Shown piece by piece: positions 1 through 8,724 of a DNA stretch of 64,000 nt (the first letter of the stretch is position 1; each line of letters starts with the position of its first letter). The DNA lies in assembly GCF_963974425.1 (NCBI RefSeq), contig NZ_CAXBCK010000001.1, forward strand, positions 1 through 64,000, written 5' to 3'. Source of the stretch: Marixanthomonas sp963974425 (GTDB lineage Bacteria; Bacteroidota; Bacteroidia; Flavobacteriales; Flavobacteriaceae). The position numbers and the translations under genes were made by a program. Under the pieces are notes generated by a model. It had not been told where the DNA came from, ran no database searches, and worked only from the letters and a program-made list of their open reading frames with translations.

Positions 1-362
1 GAAAGCTTGGAGCGTTGCAATTCGCGAACATTTCGTAATCCATCAAACAAAGTCAAACTTGAATTAATACCCGTGGTAAATGATGAGAATGTTTCATTTT
101 CAAAAGCATTGGTTACTGGGTTAATACTTGCTCCTGTATTGGTAGTGTAAGATGCATTACCATTTAAAGAAGGAACAAAATTACCTATCGCTTCTAGTTT
201 TTCCGTATCGGTAACTCTAACGTCTAACTGACTTTGCTTTATGGAAATATTGTTCTCCAACGCATATTCAACACATTCTGTTAAAGTCCATTCTTTATTA
301 TCTTGGGCTTGCCCGGTAAATCCGAAAGCAAGAAGTAATACTATAACCGCTAATTTTTTCAT
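1..362 (-). CDS. TolC-family outer membrane efflux protein (N-terminal part)
   Basis: Only the first 120 codons are in the window; the gene continues past the left edge. The protein starts with a signal peptide (MKKLAVIVLLLAFGFTGQAQ). It continues with the pattern WTLTECVEYALENNISIKQ, the usual opening of TolC-type outer membrane factors, followed by a region rich in Asn, Thr and Ser (NAFENETFSSFTTGINSSL) leading into LFDGLRN, also typical of the family. It lies 83 bases downstream of a HlyD-like adaptor and an ABC transporter in the same direction, so it is probably the outer membrane exit duct of that tripartite pump. The substrate cannot be read from sequence. Confidence 0.85.
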   Translation of the reverse strand, partial: MKKLAVIVLLLAFGFTGQAQDNKEWTLTECVEYALENNISIKQSQLDVRVTDTEKLEAIGNFVPSLNGNASYTTNTGASINPVTNAFENETFSSFTTGINSSLTLFDGLRNVRELQRSKL

Positions 363-445
363 ATTTGATTGTAGTTGATGCATAAGTCTTTAGTTTCTTG
401 AAAGTGTTACAGGTATTTTAAAAAAATATATAAAACCTATTCTCT

Positions 446-1600
446 TTACATAGATTGTGCAGGTTTTATTTGGTTCCAAACCTTGATTTTATCTTCTTTT
501 GAAATTCCACTTAACACCTCTACTTTTATTCCGTCACTCACACCCAATTCAACATCTTTTCGTTTAAATTCTTGATCACCAGTTTCAACTTCAACATAGG
601 GTTGTTGTGTTTTAGAATCATACTGAACTAAAGCTTCATTAATTGCCATAACATCATCTGCACGCGCTAAAATAATAGAAGCGTTGGCACTTAAACCAGC
701 ACGAATAAAAGTGGTAGTATCGATTCTCTTTAAAGTTCCTTTAATTTCAAATTGAATGGCACCGTTTTCGTCTACACCTTTTGGAGCAATATAGTCTAAC
801 ACCGCATCGAATTTCTGATTTTCAATAGCTCCGACAGTAATTTCCAGAGGAAGACCTTCTTTAATTTTTCCTACTTCGCTTTCATCTACTTTTCCTTCAA
901 AAATCATTTTATCCACATCGGCCAGAGTAGCAATGGTAGTACCATCGTTAAAGTTGTTCGCCTCGATTACCTGATTTCCTGTTTTTACGGGAACATCAAG
1001 TATCATCCCTGAAACAGTAGCTTTAATTTCGGTATTTGCTGAAGCCCCTAAACCGCTGGTAGTACCCGTTTTTACAATATCGTAGTTTTGGCGAGCTCCC
1101 GTAAGATTTACTTCTTCTTGCTTAAAACGTTGTTGTGCTTGATTATATGCTAATTGTGCATTGTCAAACTCATTCGCCGAAACTACGCCTTTTTCAAATA
1201 ATTCTTTTTGACGATTGTAAATACTTTTTTGGTTTTCAAAAGCCAATCGCGCCGTTTCCACTTGTGTACGGGCAGCATTAATATTGTTTTTTGCACTAGT
1301 TAAAGATGAAACATTAGGAACCACCTTAACCTTTGCTATTAAATCACCACGCTCCACAGTATTCCCCGCTTCAACAAAAATTTGATCTATAATACCTGAA
1401 ATATTTGGTTTGATCAACACTTCTTCTTTAGGCACAATACTTCCTGTTGCTACGGTCTTTTTTATAATACTATCAGTTGTAGGCGATTGCGTTTCATAAA
1501 CAATAGGGTCTTCTGCATTTTTTTGCCATAACCAAAACATAGCCACGGAAAATAGCAGTACAATACCAACGAGAATTACAATAGTTCCTGTTTTTTTCAT
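446..1600 (-). CDS. HlyD/MacA-type periplasmic adaptor of ABC efflux pump
   Basis: 384 residues. One membrane anchor (about residues 5-25) is followed by a biotinyl-lipoyl-like half motif (about 57-92, containing VEAGNTVERGDLIAKV), a coiled-coil hairpin (about 100-175, rich in Gln, Asn, Glu and Lys), the second lipoyl half and beta-barrel domains. Proteins of this family link an inner-membrane transporter to a TolC channel. The gene sits 47 bases after the second permease and before the TolC-like gene, so all five genes look like one operon encoding a MacAB-TolC-like exporter. Start is an ATG directly before the membrane anchor. Confidence 0.88.
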   Translation of the reverse strand: MKKTGTIVILVGIVLLFSVAMFWLWQKNAEDPIVYETQSPTTDSIIKKTVATGSIVPKEEVLIKPNISGIIDQIFVEAGNTVERGDLIAKVKVVPNVSSLTSAKNNINAARTQVETARLAFENQKSIYNRQKELFEKGVVSANEFDNAQLAYNQAQQRFKQEEVNLTGARQNYDIVKTGTTSGLGASANTEIKATVSGMILDVPVKTGNQVIEANNFNDGTTIATLADVDKMIFEGKVDESEVGKIKEGLPLEITVGAIENQKFDAVLDYIAPKGVDENGAIQFEIKGTLKRIDTTTFIRAGLSANASIILARADDVMAINEALVQYDSKTQQPYVEVETGDQEFKRKDVELGVSDGIKVEVLSGISKEDKIKVWNQIKPAQSM

Positions 1601-1647
1601 CTTGAATGCCGGTGCAAACCGGTATTTTTAAAGGTTAAACGTTTAAT

Positions 1648-2922
1648 TTATTCAGTCCGTAGCGCATCTACGGGTTTTACTTTTATTGCATTTTGTGCAG
1701 GTATTAACCCTGCCAATAATCCTGAAACTATCAATATTATTAGCGCAATCATTACCACACCTATATTTACTGAAGGGTTTAAGAACATCATTTCACTAGT
1801 GTCCATTCCTTCCATAACATAATTAACGAGTGCCAAAACTCCGGAAGCCAAAACAATACCAGCCATTCCTGAAATAATGGTTAAGAAAATTGATTCTAAT
1901 AACACCTGAGAACGGATACTCCAAGGCGTTGCTCCCAACGCTCGACGGATGCCTATTTCTTTAGTTCGTTCTTTTACTACAATCAACATAATATTACTTA
2001 TCCCGATTATTCCAGAGAGCAATACTAGTATACCCACAAAGTAGGCTACAAAATTAAGTGCTACAAAGAGGCCATTTATTTTACTATACTCTTCATATAA
2101 ATCGAAATTACCCACTGCACGATCATCTTCAGGATGAATGGAGTGTCGCAGTTTTATAACATCGAATACTTGTTCTTTCAACTTAGTAATAGAAGATCCA
2201 TCTTGAGCAGTAATAGCCATCCAGCCTACCGTTTCGCCCATATTAAAAGCTTGTGAAAAAGAAGTGAACGGAACATAAATTTCTTTTTGAGCCTCTTCCG
2301 CATCTCCTCCACCGTTTGATTTCTTTTTATAAGTGCCAATTACCATAAAGTTTACACCATTGATTTTTATATAGGTCCCTATAGGCTCTTCACCTGGATC
2401 ATACAATCCTGTTTTCACAGATTCCCCTATAATGGCTACTTTACGTTTTTCATTAATATCAGAATAATTTATAAACCGCCCAGAAGTAATATCCATGGGC
2501 TGTTGTTTTATAATTTCAGGATAATCACCATATACATTGTACGCCCCGGTTTTTAAACCACGAGTAACGTTGTTAGCACCTCTAAAGCCACCAAGCTGAT
2601 TTCGAGGAGAAACGTAGCGTAGATTTGGCACGTTTTGTTTTATGGCAGCCACATCTCCTGTTTTAAAATTGTACCGACGGCCTTTTGGCAATCCCTTGTA
2701 GGGTTTTGATGCTGTTTGGGCCCACATAAACATAGAGTTAGTCGCCATTCCGCTAAATCCTTGTTTAACGCCATTTTCAAGACCATTACCAGCAGCTAAT
2801 AATATAACGAGGATAAAGATGCCCCATAAGACGCCAAAGGCAGTCAAAATCGTCCTAAACCAATTTGAACTTAGCGCTTGTATTATTTCGCTCCAACTAT
2901 CCCTGCTAAATATCTTACTCAT
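1648..2922 (-). CDS. MacB/FtsX-family ABC transporter permease
   Basis: 424 residues. An N-terminal membrane helix (about 20-45), a large periplasmic MacB-PCD domain (about 50-270) and three C-terminal helices form the FtsX fold; the cytoplasmic loop VVKERTKEIGIRRALGA is the signature that couples to the ATPase. The ATG at 2922 (MSKIFSRDSW) is preferred over a GTG one codon upstream; it overlaps the end of the preceding permease by 8 bases, implying translational coupling. It is a paralogue of its upstream neighbour (same domain order and coupling motif), so the transporter may be a permease heterodimer. Substrate unknown. Confidence 0.88.
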   Translation of the reverse strand: MSKIFSRDSWSEIIQALSSNWFRTILTAFGVLWGIFILVILLAAGNGLENGVKQGFSGMATNSMFMWAQTASKPYKGLPKGRRYNFKTGDVAAIKQNVPNLRYVSPRNQLGGFRGANNVTRGLKTGAYNVYGDYPEIIKQQPMDITSGRFINYSDINEKRKVAIIGESVKTGLYDPGEEPIGTYIKINGVNFMVIGTYKKKSNGGGDAEEAQKEIYVPFTSFSQAFNMGETVGWMAITAQDGSSITKLKEQVFDVIKLRHSIHPEDDRAVGNFDLYEEYSKINGLFVALNFVAYFVGILVLLSGIIGISNIMLIVVKERTKEIGIRRALGATPWSIRSQVLLESIFLTIISGMAGIVLASGVLALVNYVMEGMDTSEMMFLNPSVNIGVVMIALIILIVSGLLAGLIPAQNAIKVKPVDALRTE

Positions 2923-4159
2923 CACGTAATGCTACTATGGGTTTAATAATTGAGGCTCTATAGGCAGGAAAAAATCCAGCAATGGCTCCTGCGATTACCA
3001 GAATAATAACCGTAGTGATGGCTACACCAAAATCTACTGATGGATTGCTTATAAAATTGGTTTCTATCAATGGGCCCACAAACTCGATTAGGAGTAGGCC
3101 AGAAATTAAACCAATAAATCCAGCAATGGCGGTTACAAAAACCGATTCGTGTAAAATCATTCCTATTATAGACAAGGGTTGTGCGCCAATAGCTTTCCGT
3201 ATACCAATTTCTTTAGTACGCTCTTTTACAATAATGAGCATGATGTTACTTACACCTACAACTCCAGCAATGATGGTGCAAATACCAACACCCCAAAAGA
3301 AATAACGAATCATATCCATAAGGTCGTAAAATCGTTTTGCGTTTTCTAAAGAGTTATTGACGTTTATAGCACGTTCATCAGTGGGAGCAACAGTATGACG
3401 CGTTTTAAGATCACTTTCTAATTGATTGGAGAATGCTTCGGAAGCAGCCACGGCATCTTCAAATTTATCTTCAGGTTTTAATGTAAAAACCAAGGAACGC
3501 AAGTTATTTCCTGCGTTAAAAACCCGTTGTGCCGTCGTTAGCGGAATAAACATTCGTGTTTCTTCGCGTTCTCCACCCGGATCTGTATAAATACCAACTA
3601 CTTTAAACTTTATTCCTGTAATTGAAATATACTCCCCAATGGCATTTTTTCCTTTAAAGAGATCTTGATAAACCCGATTTCCTAAAATGGTTACTTTTTC
3701 ATATCCATCTAAATCACTTTGATTGATGTAACGCCCCGCAACAATGCTTTCATTTTCCAAGAATTGATAATCACCACGAACACCTTCAACTCGGTACGAC
3801 CCTGTTTCACCATTATAGGATGTTAAGACACCCCAATTACTAAAAACCCCTGATTTGTATTCCAGCTTATCGCTATTTTTGGCTTCGGCCAACTCGTAAT
3901 CTTGGTTATCTAACTGTATACGGCGACCAGGGTTCATCCCTTTATATTCTTCTGAAGTAACATTTGCCCATACCTGAATTCTATTTGCAGCATCGTTTTC
4001 AAATTCCGAAGAGATACCATTTTGCATTCCTTGCCCAATTGCCAAGAGTATGACTAATATAAAAATACCTGAAGCGACGGAAAGACCCGTTAAGAAAGTC
4101 CGCAATTTATTTTTGCGGATTGTTTCGAATATTTCTTGCCAGCGCTCTAAATTAAACAT
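2915..4159 (-). CDS. MacB/FtsX-family ABC transporter permease
   Basis: 414 residues with the same layout as the following permease: N-terminal helix (about 20-45), periplasmic MacB-PCD domain, and three C-terminal helices with the coupling loop VKERTKEIGIRKAIGAQP at about residue 310. The periplasmic domain contains the usual GRRIQLDN and GNRVYQDLF elements. It overlaps the ATPase gene by 8 bases and the second permease by 8 bases. Two different permeases with one ATPase suggest a heterodimeric membrane part. MacB proteins act on periplasmic substrates (peptides, lipoproteins, macrolides) by mechanotransmission; which applies here cannot be said. Confidence 0.88.
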   Translation of the reverse strand: MFNLERWQEIFETIRKNKLRTFLTGLSVASGIFILVILLAIGQGMQNGISSEFENDAANRIQVWANVTSEEYKGMNPGRRIQLDNQDYELAEAKNSDKLEYKSGVFSNWGVLTSYNGETGSYRVEGVRGDYQFLENESIVAGRYINQSDLDGYEKVTILGNRVYQDLFKGKNAIGEYISITGIKFKVVGIYTDPGGEREETRMFIPLTTAQRVFNAGNNLRSLVFTLKPEDKFEDAVAASEAFSNQLESDLKTRHTVAPTDERAINVNNSLENAKRFYDLMDMIRYFFWGVGICTIIAGVVGVSNIMLIIVKERTKEIGIRKAIGAQPLSIIGMILHESVFVTAIAGFIGLISGLLLIEFVGPLIETNFISNPSVDFGVAITTVIILVIAGAIAGFFPAYRASIIKPIVALRDE

Positions 4160-4874
4160 GAGCCAATGCTTTTTCTTTTGCTTCTTTAGCGCGCACTTGT
4201 TTGACTACGGAATCATCTAAAATAATACCATCTTGCAAGTTTACGATACGTTTGGTCATATGAGCTATATCGTCTTCGTGAGTTACGACCAAAATAGTTT
4301 TGCCTTCATCGTTAATGCCTTGTATTAATTCCATTACTTCATAAGAAGTCTTCGTGTCTAATGCTCCGGTAGGCTCATCTGCTAATAGCACCTTGGGGTC
4401 GCTGGCAAGTGCGCGAGCAATCGCTACACGTTGTTTTTGACCACCAGAAAGTTCATTAGGTAAATGACCGGCCCAATTTGCCAATCCTACTTTTTCCAGA
4501 TAATGCATCGCTTTTTCGGTACGAGTATTCCTTTTTTCACCTTGATAGTATAGCGGCATAGCAACATTATCCAGCGCAGACTTATAATTGATAAGGTTAA
4601 ACGACTGAAAAATAAAACCAAGAAATTTGTTTCTGTATTTTGCGGCTACTCGCTCATTAAGATTTTTAATTTCGGTACCATCTAAGTGGTAAGTACCTTC
4701 ATCGGCTTCATCCAAAATACCCAAAATGTTGAGTAAAGTAGATTTTCCTGAACCTGACGACCCCATAATAGAAACCATCTCTCCTTCAGAAACATTAAAA
4801 TTTATCCCTTTTAAAACGTGAAGCGAATTGCTCCCCATGTGATATGATTTATGTAAGTCTTTGATTTCTATCAT
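4152..4874 (-). CDS. MacB/LolD-type ABC transporter ATP-binding protein
   Basis: 240 residues. Walker A GSSGSGKST, the ABC signature LSGGQKQRVAIARAL, Walker B VLLADEPTGALD and the switch His in VVTHEDD are all present, as in the MacB/LolD subfamily. ATG at 4874 (MIEIKDLHKSY) is chosen; a frame-matched GTG 18 bases upstream would add a short hydrophobic tail unlike the family. It is the first gene of the five-gene export operon and supplies ATP hydrolysis for the two FtsX-type permeases downstream. Confidence 0.92.
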   Translation of the reverse strand: MIEIKDLHKSYHMGSNSLHVLKGINFNVSEGEMVSIMGSSGSGKSTLLNILGILDEADEGTYHLDGTEIKNLNERVAAKYRNKFLGFIFQSFNLINYKSALDNVAMPLYYQGEKRNTRTEKAMHYLEKVGLANWAGHLPNELSGGQKQRVAIARALASDPKVLLADEPTGALDTKTSYEVMELIQGINDEGKTILVVTHEDDIAHMTKRIVNLQDGIILDDSVVKQVRAKEAKEKALAHV

Positions 4875-5014
4875 AGTAAATAAATAAAACACAAAGAAAT
4901 ACTATTAAAGGATTAATTTGTGAAATTTTTGATAAGACTTACAGGCTTGGTTGGCAAGAGTCTTTGTATATAAGACTATTTTAAAACCTTTTTGTTACAG
5001 GCTCGATGTTAATT

Positions 5015-5239
5015 TTAAGCTTTTTTTGCTTTTTTCCGCATTTTGTAAATAGCATAACCAATACCGCCAATTAATAAGTAAGGAAAAATCATAAGGTACA
5101 CAATACCATTGTTAATCCCTTTGGCCGCACTGCCTCCGTCTTCATTTTCTAAAACTGCACGACACATTGCACATTGAGCATCTGCGGGAAGAACTACTAC
5201 AAATAGAATAAATATGAGTACAAAAAATTTAGTTTTCAT
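5015..5239 (-). CDS. Small membrane protein with Cys-Ala-Met-Cys motif
   Basis: 74 residues. A signal peptide (about 1-21, ending in ADAQ) is followed at once by CAMCRAVLENEDGG, then a membrane helix (about 46-65) and a short basic tail (MRKKAKKA). No named family is recognised with certainty. It is the last gene of a four-gene operon with a SCO-like protein, SCO1 and a DUF420 membrane protein, and begins only 4 bases after the DUF420 gene ends. The exported CxxC facing the periplasm and these neighbours suggest a role in copper, heme or thiol handling during cytochrome oxidase assembly; this is inference from context only. Confidence 0.75.
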   Translation of the reverse strand: MKTKFFVLIFILFVVVLPADAQCAMCRAVLENEDGGSAAKGINNGIVYLMIFPYLLIGGIGYAIYKMRKKAKKA

Positions 5240-5243
5240 AATC

Positions 5244-5774
5244 TTAATAATAAGGAGAAATCATTAGATACACGATTACTCCAGTTACTGCAACATACAA
5301 CCAAAGAGGAAAGGTTATTCTTGCTATTTTTTTATGCTTTTGAAATTGCCCTGAAATTGCCCGGACATACGTTAACAATACAAAAGGTATAACAGTAATT
5401 GATAATACAATGTGAGTTATTAAAATAAAGAAATATACATACCGTATTGCTCCTTCCCCTCCATAAGGAGTAGAATCTGAAGTCATATGGTAGATTACAT
5501 ACATTATTAGAAATAATGCCGATAAAACAATACTCGATTTCATTAACAACTCATGCGTATTGCGATTCCCTTTTTTTATTTGAATAACAGCTAGAACCAA
5601 CAAAATAGCCGTAATGGCATTAGTTGTTGCATAGATTGGCGGTAAAAAATCAAGCCTCTCCACCCCTGGTATCCGCACGGTAAAGAGGACCGCAACCACA
5701 ATAGGAATAACTATAGACAGTATCCAAATCCAGATATTATATCTTTTTGTGCTTTTTGAAGTATTTTGTGACAT
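5244..5774 (-). CDS. DUF420 (YozB/CtaM-like) membrane protein
   Basis: 176 residues with four to five membrane helices (about 14-33, 47-66, 79-101, 115-139, 152-172) and conserved His residues at helix ends (NTHELLMKSS, YHMTSDSTPYGG, THIVLS). This matches DUF420 membrane proteins; the Gram-positive member CtaM/YozB is known as an aa3-type oxidase assembly factor. The ATG at 5774 (MSQNTSKSTKRY) starts one base after the SCO1 stop codon, and an upstream extension reading into SCO1 was rejected. Placement directly after SCO1 fits a role in oxidase maturation. Confidence 0.82.
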   Translation of the reverse strand: MSQNTSKSTKRYNIWIWILSIVIPIVVAVLFTVRIPGVERLDFLPPIYATTNAITAILLVLAVIQIKKGNRNTHELLMKSSIVLSALFLIMYVIYHMTSDSTPYGGEGAIRYVYFFILITHIVLSITVIPFVLLTYVRAISGQFQKHKKIARITFPLWLYVAVTGVIVYLMISPYY

Positions 5775-5775
5775 G

Positions 5776-6468
5776 CTACAATAATTTTTTAATATCTTCA
5801 ATTAGCATCTGTATGCCTTCCTCTTCTAAGCCATTGTAATAGATAATCGGATTTCCGTTTTTATCGATTCTAGAACGGATATTACCTTCTTTATCTATAA
5901 GAGCGAACATTCCTGAATGCTCAAAACCACCTTCTGCCTCAGGGCTTTCAGCGGCGTATAGCTTAAAACCATCATTAGAAAGCTTTAAAATGTCTTTTTT
6001 GTTTCCAGTAAGAAAATTCCAATGCGGATGCTCGACACCATAACTATCAGCATATTCTTTTAAAACCTGTGGTGTATCGTGTTCGGGATCAATAGTAAAA
6101 GAAGCAATTCCAAAATCATTTTCATTTTTAAAAACCTCTTCCACTTTTAGCATATTCGTATTCATAACGGGACAGATGCTTGGGCAGGTAGAAAAGAAGA
6201 ATTCAACTACATACACTTTCCCTTGGTAATCTTTGTTTGAAATAGTGTCGTTATTTTGATTTACGAACTTAAAATCAGGGATTTTATTGATAGTAACCAT
6301 CTCATTTTCATCAGCGCTATTAGAAATACCTGAGATATTCGCTTTATTACTCATCCGATCATTTTCAACAACATCTCCGTGGCTTAAGCGATCGATTATT
6401 TTTGGAATAGCCCATATCCCAAAAATTAATATAATGGCGGTAATCCCTATGTATGAATACTTTTTCAA
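5776..6468 (-). CDS. sco1: SCO1/SenC copper chaperone
   Basis: 230 residues: N-terminal membrane anchor (about 5-22) and a thioredoxin-like domain. The copper-binding Cys pair is in FFFSTCPSICPVM (C95, C99) and the partner His is H184 in GFEHSGMF; DPEHDTP is the family's conserved strand. SCO proteins insert copper into the CuA centre of oxidase subunit II, encoded here by coxB at 31068-32144. No ATG lies upstream of the membrane anchor in this frame: the start is read as TTG at 6468, giving the expected KKYSYIG positive start before the helix. Confidence 0.92.
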   Translation of the reverse strand: MKKYSYIGITAIILIFGIWAIPKIIDRLSHGDVVENDRMSNKANISGISNSADENEMVTINKIPDFKFVNQNNDTISNKDYQGKVYVVEFFFSTCPSICPVMNTNMLKVEEVFKNENDFGIASFTIDPEHDTPQVLKEYADSYGVEHPHWNFLTGNKKDILKLSNDGFKLYAAESPEAEGGFEHSGMFALIDKEGNIRSRIDKNGNPIIYYNGLEEEGIQMLIEDIKKLL

Positions 6469-6497
6469 AATATATACTCTTTAAGTTTAGTACAAAT

Positions 6498-7157
6498 TTA
6501 AATTTCCCGTTTGGCATTATTTTTCTTTAAAGCCAAACGATATTCTGCCAACACTATTTTAATATCGTCGCTCATTTTGTTATTAATCTCAGCTATTTCC
6601 CTAGAGTCATAACCATACAACTTACCTACATCTTCATCTTCGTTTCTTCCACGTAAGTTTTGTTCCTTATCTATTATAAAAACATAAGGAGTAGCCAAAG
6701 AGCTATTTAAATCAAAGTTACTTTGTAGGGAAGTGAAGACAGTTTCGATTGCTTGTGGAGAACCATAGGCGAATTTCCAGTGGTCTGTATCTACAATTTC
6801 AGCTAACTTAGTTTCTAACTCTAGAGATTGTTGTTTTGCTTCTTCAGGAACTATAAAAATAATCTGGAAGTCTTTAAACTCATGGTTTTTTTTATAGATT
6901 TTATGAGCCAAGTTATAAGCCCCCACTTTAGCTACCATTGGATCTTTACCAAAGAACCCTAAAACTGTAATGTTATTTTCCAAATGCACTGGAGTACCGT
7001 CTTTCAATTTAAATTCATTGAGGCTCTGTACAGACTTTGTTAAAGTAGGAAGTTTCGCAAAGTTATTAACGCCAGAAGCAAAAAACATATAGGCCGTAAT
7101 AGGTAGGGCAAACAAAATAAAAATAACCAAATATTTCTTGAACGAATGTTGCTTCAT
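6498..7157 (-). CDS. Membrane-anchored SCO/thioredoxin-like protein lacking cysteines
   Basis: 219 residues. An N-terminal helix (about 9-28) anchors a domain with thioredoxin-like rhythm: VLGFFGKDP in the position of the catalytic strand, FQIIFIVPEE, and YVFIIDKEQNLRGR matching the SCO1 stretch ALIDKEGNIRSR. There is no cysteine in the whole protein, so it cannot bind copper in the SCO way. It is the first gene of the SCO1-DUF420 operon, 29 bases before SCO1, with a strong promoter upstream. It is probably a diverged SCO paralogue acting as a structural partner; function unknown. Confidence 0.72.
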   Translation of the reverse strand: MKQHSFKKYLVIFILFALPITAYMFFASGVNNFAKLPTLTKSVQSLNEFKLKDGTPVHLENNITVLGFFGKDPMVAKVGAYNLAHKIYKKNHEFKDFQIIFIVPEEAKQQSLELETKLAEIVDTDHWKFAYGSPQAIETVFTSLQSNFDLNSSLATPYVFIIDKEQNLRGRNEDEDVGKLYGYDSREIAEINNKMSDDIKIVLAEYRLALKKNNAKREI

Positions 7158-7176
7158 AACATCATATTTTGGAATG

Positions 7177-7207
7177 CAAAAATACAGGGTAAAAGGTGTA
7201 TGGGCAA
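7177..7207 (-). promoter_or_regulatory. Bacteroidota-type promoter of the SCO1 operon
   Basis: On the minus strand a -33 TTG (7205-7207) and a -7 TATTTTTG (7177-7184) are separated by 20 bases, matching the TTG-N20-TAnnTTTG pattern of Bacteroidota sigma-A promoters. The gene start follows 19 bases downstream of the -7 element. Confidence 0.75.
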
Positions 7208-7241
7208 TCTTTTAAAGTTAATTTTTAAATACTCTAAAAAC

Positions 7242-7270
7242 AAAAAGTCCGGTTTATCACCGGACTTTTT
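7242..7270 (-). terminator. Rho-independent terminator after subunit IV gene
   Basis: Perfect 12-bp stem AAAAAGTCCGGT / ACCGGACTTTTT with a 5-base loop, giving a U-tract on the minus strand. It lies 21 bases past the stop of the oxidase subunit IV gene and separates that operon from the SCO1 operon. Confidence 0.88.
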
Positions 7271-7291
7271 TATATAGATTTATAGAAAAGG

Positions 7292-7678
7292 CTAGAAGTC
7301 AAATTTAACCGCTCCGTTTTTATACACTTCATAAATATAATCCCCTTCAATTAATAATATCAATATAAGGTAAGCTATTAAGAAAATAGCTGTCCATACT
7401 ACTGAACGACGTAAACCAGATTTCTCGTCGCGCATGTGCATAAAGTCCCAAGTAATATAATATGCCTTAACAATTGTAAGTATTATAAACACCCAGTTTA
7501 GCAGTTTCATTGCCAAGAATGTATTCTCGGTTAAAGATGCTGGTTTAATAATACCTAATACAACTTCTATTATAGTAACTATAGAAAGGAAAACGAAGAC
7601 GCCCCATATTTTCTGTTGGTTACTTTTAAACTTAACTGCTCCTCTAAAGATTGCTAAATTATGATTGTCGTGTGCCAT
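7292..7678 (-). CDS. Cytochrome c oxidase subunit IV family protein
   Basis: 128 residues with three membrane helices (about 25-43, 53-73, 90-112), typical of the short prok-COX4 subunit. The N-terminus MAHDNHNLAIFRGAVKFKSN is polar, and YITWDFMHMRDEKSGLR is the usual loop between helices two and three. It ends the ctaB-coxIII-coxIII-coxIV operon and is followed by a terminator. Bacterial subunit IV supports assembly or stability of heme-copper oxidases and carries no cofactor. Confidence 0.85.
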   Translation of the reverse strand: MAHDNHNLAIFRGAVKFKSNQQKIWGVFVFLSIVTIIEVVLGIIKPASLTENTFLAMKLLNWVFIILTIVKAYYITWDFMHMRDEKSGLRRSVVWTAIFLIAYLILILLIEGDYIYEVYKNGAVKFDF

Positions 7679-7697
7679 TTTTTAATTTTTAAGCTGC

Positions 7698-8678
7698 TTA
7701 AACAAGGTAAAAGAATGTAAATACAAACACCCATACAAGATCTACAAAGTGCCAATATAGACCTACTTTTTCAACCATTTCGTAACTTCCTCTTCTTTCG
7801 TAAGTACCAATAACCACATTAAAGAATATAATAATATTAATTACAATTCCTGAGAAAACGTGAAAACCGTGGAAACCTGTTATAAAGAAAAAGAAATCTG
7901 CAAATAGTGGTGGACCATATTCATTATGTTTAAGGTTTGCACCTTCTACCACTAGTTTTCCGTCATTCGCTATTTTATCAACAGACTCTTTTCTAGAAAG
8001 CACAGTAGGCTCTCCGTGTTCATTAAGGTATTGTGTTCTAACTAATAAATTATCATTAGCCAAGAATCCAGCTTTCACTTCTTCAAAAGTAAAAGATGTT
8101 TGTGTTGGTTCGGCATTATACCAAACCCCTTCACTTTCATTATGAACTTGTCGAGCTGTTGGAATGTGTGTTGCAAAATCTGCAAGAGCCACACGCTCTC
8201 CTTCTGTATTTAAAAATTGAAGAATTTTACCTCCATTAGTTTCTACCGCACCATATTCTCCTTTAATGAAAGTATTCCATTCCCAAGCTTGAGAACCTAC
8301 GAAAATAAGACCTCCAATGATTGTTAGGAACATATAAAAGGTTACCTTACTTTTTTGCATTTTATGCCCTGCATCTACCGCCAACACCATCGTAACCGAT
8401 GAGAATATCAGTATGAAAGTCATAAAAGCCACATAATACATAGGTGCTTCTACACCATGTAAAAAAGGAAAGTGTGTAAACACTTCATCGGCTATTGGCC
8501 AAGAGTCTATAAATTTGAATCTTGAGAATCCATAAGCGGCAAGAAATCCTGAAAAAGTAAGGGCATCAGAGACAATAAAGAACCACATCATCATTTTGCC
8601 ATAACTGGCTTTTAATGGTCGGTTACCTCCTCCCCAAGTTTTTCCTTCGGTACCTGTTTCAACAACGGTAGCTTCCAT
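7698..8678 (-). CDS. Cytochrome c oxidase subunit III, long form with soluble insertion
   Basis: 326 residues. Membrane helices lie at about 28-50, 80-100, 113-132, 258-288 and 305-325. The motifs FHGFHVFSG and YWHFVDLVWVFVF are the hallmarks of subunit III. Between the third and fourth visible helices is a polar stretch of roughly 115 residues (about 140-255) absent from the 193-residue paralogue just upstream, so this subunit carries an extramembrane domain. Subunit III binds no redox metal and stabilises the oxidase. It starts 46 bases after the shorter coxIII gene. Confidence 0.9.
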   Translation of the reverse strand: MEATVVETGTEGKTWGGGNRPLKASYGKMMMWFFIVSDALTFSGFLAAYGFSRFKFIDSWPIADEVFTHFPFLHGVEAPMYYVAFMTFILIFSSVTMVLAVDAGHKMQKSKVTFYMFLTIIGGLIFVGSQAWEWNTFIKGEYGAVETNGGKILQFLNTEGERVALADFATHIPTARQVHNESEGVWYNAEPTQTSFTFEEVKAGFLANDNLLVRTQYLNEHGEPTVLSRKESVDKIANDGKLVVEGANLKHNEYGPPLFADFFFFITGFHGFHVFSGIVINIIIFFNVVIGTYERRGSYEMVEKVGLYWHFVDLVWVFVFTFFYLV

Positions 8679-8724
8679 ACAAAGAATTTGGTTTAAAAAT
8701 AGGGTTCAAAAATACGATTAATTT

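Noticed and set aside
2982..3305. Open frame opposite the ABC permease gene
   Set aside because: It lies wholly antisense to a well-supported permease, has no family signature and reflects codon bias of the real gene. The same holds for the antisense frames across sprA, infB, actB and the pigment genes.
4939..5002. Direct repeat TTACAGGCT (4939 and 4994) and small stem AGTCTT/AAGACT (4961-4980)
   Set aside because: Short, in an AT-rich spacer, no regulator nearby and no U-tract; could be chance.
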